Part shown: piece by piece, positions 5,534 through 6,390 of the stretch
How positions within the stretch are numbered: position 1 is the stretch's first letter
Layout: each line of letters opens with the position of its first letter
Assembly (NCBI GenBank): GCA_030754475.1
Contig: JASMAE010000156.1
Coordinates: 1 to 6,390, forward strand
DNA length: 6,390 nucleotides
Direction of reading: 5' to 3'
From: Rhodospirillales bacterium
GTDB taxonomy: Bacteria; Pseudomonadota; Alphaproteobacteria; Rhodospirillales; JASLLV01
Translations under genes and position numbers: made by a program
Notes under the pieces: generated by a model
Databases searched by the model: none
What the model saw: the letters and a program-made list of their open reading frames with translations, nothing else
Told to the model about the DNA's origin: nothing

Positions 5534-6390
5534 GGAAGCTGTGCGTCCAGCAGGGACTCCGGCAACGCCATTAGCCGCGGCACGTCGGTCCACAGAAGCG
5601 CGCAGCGCACCCGCTTTTCGGGAAATATCTGGCGCAGGGCCTCACGATAGACGGCCATCTGGCGGAGATAGGCCACGGGCACCGCGGCCGCGTCTGCGGG
5701 TGGCGCGCGGTTTGTCTTGAAGTCGGCCATCGTGACCGTCTCGGGCTCGACCAAGAGCCTGTCGAGGCGCGCCGAGACCATTTGTTCGCCCACGGTGGCG
5801 ACAAGCGGAACCTCGGCGCGGGAGCCGGGGCCGAACAGGGGAGCGAACCCGGCGTCGTTCAACACCGCGAGCGTCACCGTTGCGATTTCGTCCTGCTCGG
5901 CGGGCGTCAATGCGAGCGCGGCGCGGGCCAAGTACGCCGCGGCCATCGGCGCGCGCATCCCGGTATCCGCGTCGGCGAGGTGCTGGAGCAGGGCGTGGAT
6001 CAGGCGACCGCGCTTGAACCGCGCGCCACCGTCGGGCCCCAGCGGGGAGAGAACGGGCGGCTCGTCCCCCCAATCCACAGAGGGCGCGAGCGGCCGTTTG
6101 GCCGGTGTCTCCGCCGGCGCCGGGCGCTTGGCCCACAAGGGAAGCGGCTCCGCGTCCTCGCCCGTCTCGGGCGGTGCGCTCACGGGCGGCGGCGTCACTT
6201 GCGCCGACGTGACGCGCAACACGTTCGCGGCGTCGATTTCCTCGGCGCCAGCGAGGAATTCGTCGTGCTCGGTGGCGGCCGCGCCCTCGATGCCCCTCAG
6301 GATCAGGTTGTACCAGCAACCCTCGGGCGCCGCGCGCTTCCGCGACCAGCCGCAGACGTACAGGCGGTCCTCGGCCCGTGTCATGGCGAC
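5530..6390 (-). CDS. addA: AddA, helicase-nuclease subunit of AddAB, C-terminal part
   Basis: AddA is the UvrD-like helicase and nuclease subunit of AddAB, which resects double-strand breaks for RecA loading and recombination. The frame is open to the right edge; 286 codons are visible out of a usual 1,100-1,200. The first visible residues, VAMTRAEDRLYV, are helicase motif VI. A Pro/Ala-rich linker (about 60-115, counting from the Met of MTRAED) leads to the RecB-family nuclease domain. There RGRLIHALLQ carries H130, AEVPL carries E191, RLDRLL carries D208, and DFKTNR carries D221 and K223. The spacing from D208 to D221 to K223 is the same as in the RecB nuclease centre. The closing QMAVY motif (242-246) is also present. 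All nuclease residues appear intact. The layout GRLIH...DFKTNR matches AddA of Alphaproteobacteria. The stop lies 88 bases before trxA, inside the trxA -35 hexamer. addB would be expected beyond the right edge. Confidence 0.96.
   Translation of the reverse strand, partial: VAMTRAEDRLYVCGWSRKRAAPEGCWYNLILRGIEGAAATEHDEFLAGAEEIDAANVLRVTSAQVTPPPVSAPPETGEDAEPLPLWAKRPAPAETPAKRPLAPSVDWGDEPPVLSPLGPDGGARFKRGRLIHALLQHLADADTGMRAPMAAAYLARAALALTPAEQDEIATVTLAVLNDAGFAPLFGPGSRAEVPLVATVGEQMVSARLDRLLVEPETVTMADFKTNRAPPADAAAVPVAYLRQMAVYREALRQIFPEKRVRCALLWTDVPRLMALPESLLDAQLP

Noticed and set aside
5076..5720. A 214-codon + strand frame through trxA and addA
   Set aside because: It starts inside the terminator hairpin and reads antisense to trxA and addA; no domain is visible.
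1..6390. Mobile element, CRISPR array, tRNA or phage sequence
   Set aside because: Coding density is near complete with core genes, and I see no transposase, spaced direct repeats, integrase or cloverleaf.

Overview
This GC-rich window carries seven housekeeping genes in an order known from Alphaproteobacteria: trpF-trpB-trpA-accD-folC on the + strand, facing trxA and addA on the - strand. The high G+C content, GTG starts, four-base start/stop overlaps and AddA-type (not RecB-type) nuclease fit a free-living alphaproteobacterium, perhaps Rhodospirillales-like. That placement is inferred from gene order and protein motifs, with no database search behind it. Five genes are complete; trpF is cut by the left edge and addA by the right edge.

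Layout. Positions 1-552 hold the 3' part of trpF. A 92-base gap follows, with a -10-like hexamer and a perfect 15-bp palindrome just before trpB (645-1862). The genes trpB, trpA (1859-2737) and accD (2734-3723) are joined by four-base overlaps. folC (3756-5042) follows after 32 bases. A strong hairpin at 5068-5086 separates the convergent units; its uninterrupted T run lies on the trxA side. trxA (5115-5441, -) has a good sigma70-type promoter whose -35 hexamer contains the stop codon of addA (5530-6390, -).

Function. TrpF, TrpB and TrpA catalyse the last three steps of tryptophan synthesis. AccD is the beta subunit of the acetyl-CoA carboxyltransferase that starts fatty-acid synthesis. FolC makes and/or glutamylates folates. 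On the other strand, TrxA is a cytosolic disulfide reductase, and AddA is the helicase-nuclease subunit of the AddAB break-processing enzyme.

I found no mobile element, CRISPR array, RNA gene or novel multi-gene system. The points worth a second look are local: a CEPC (not CGPC) active site in TrxA, a 10-bp tandem repeat in folC that makes a perfect G-quadruplex motif next to a (GC)8 run, the palindrome before trpB, and the trxA promoter that overlaps the addA stop codon.
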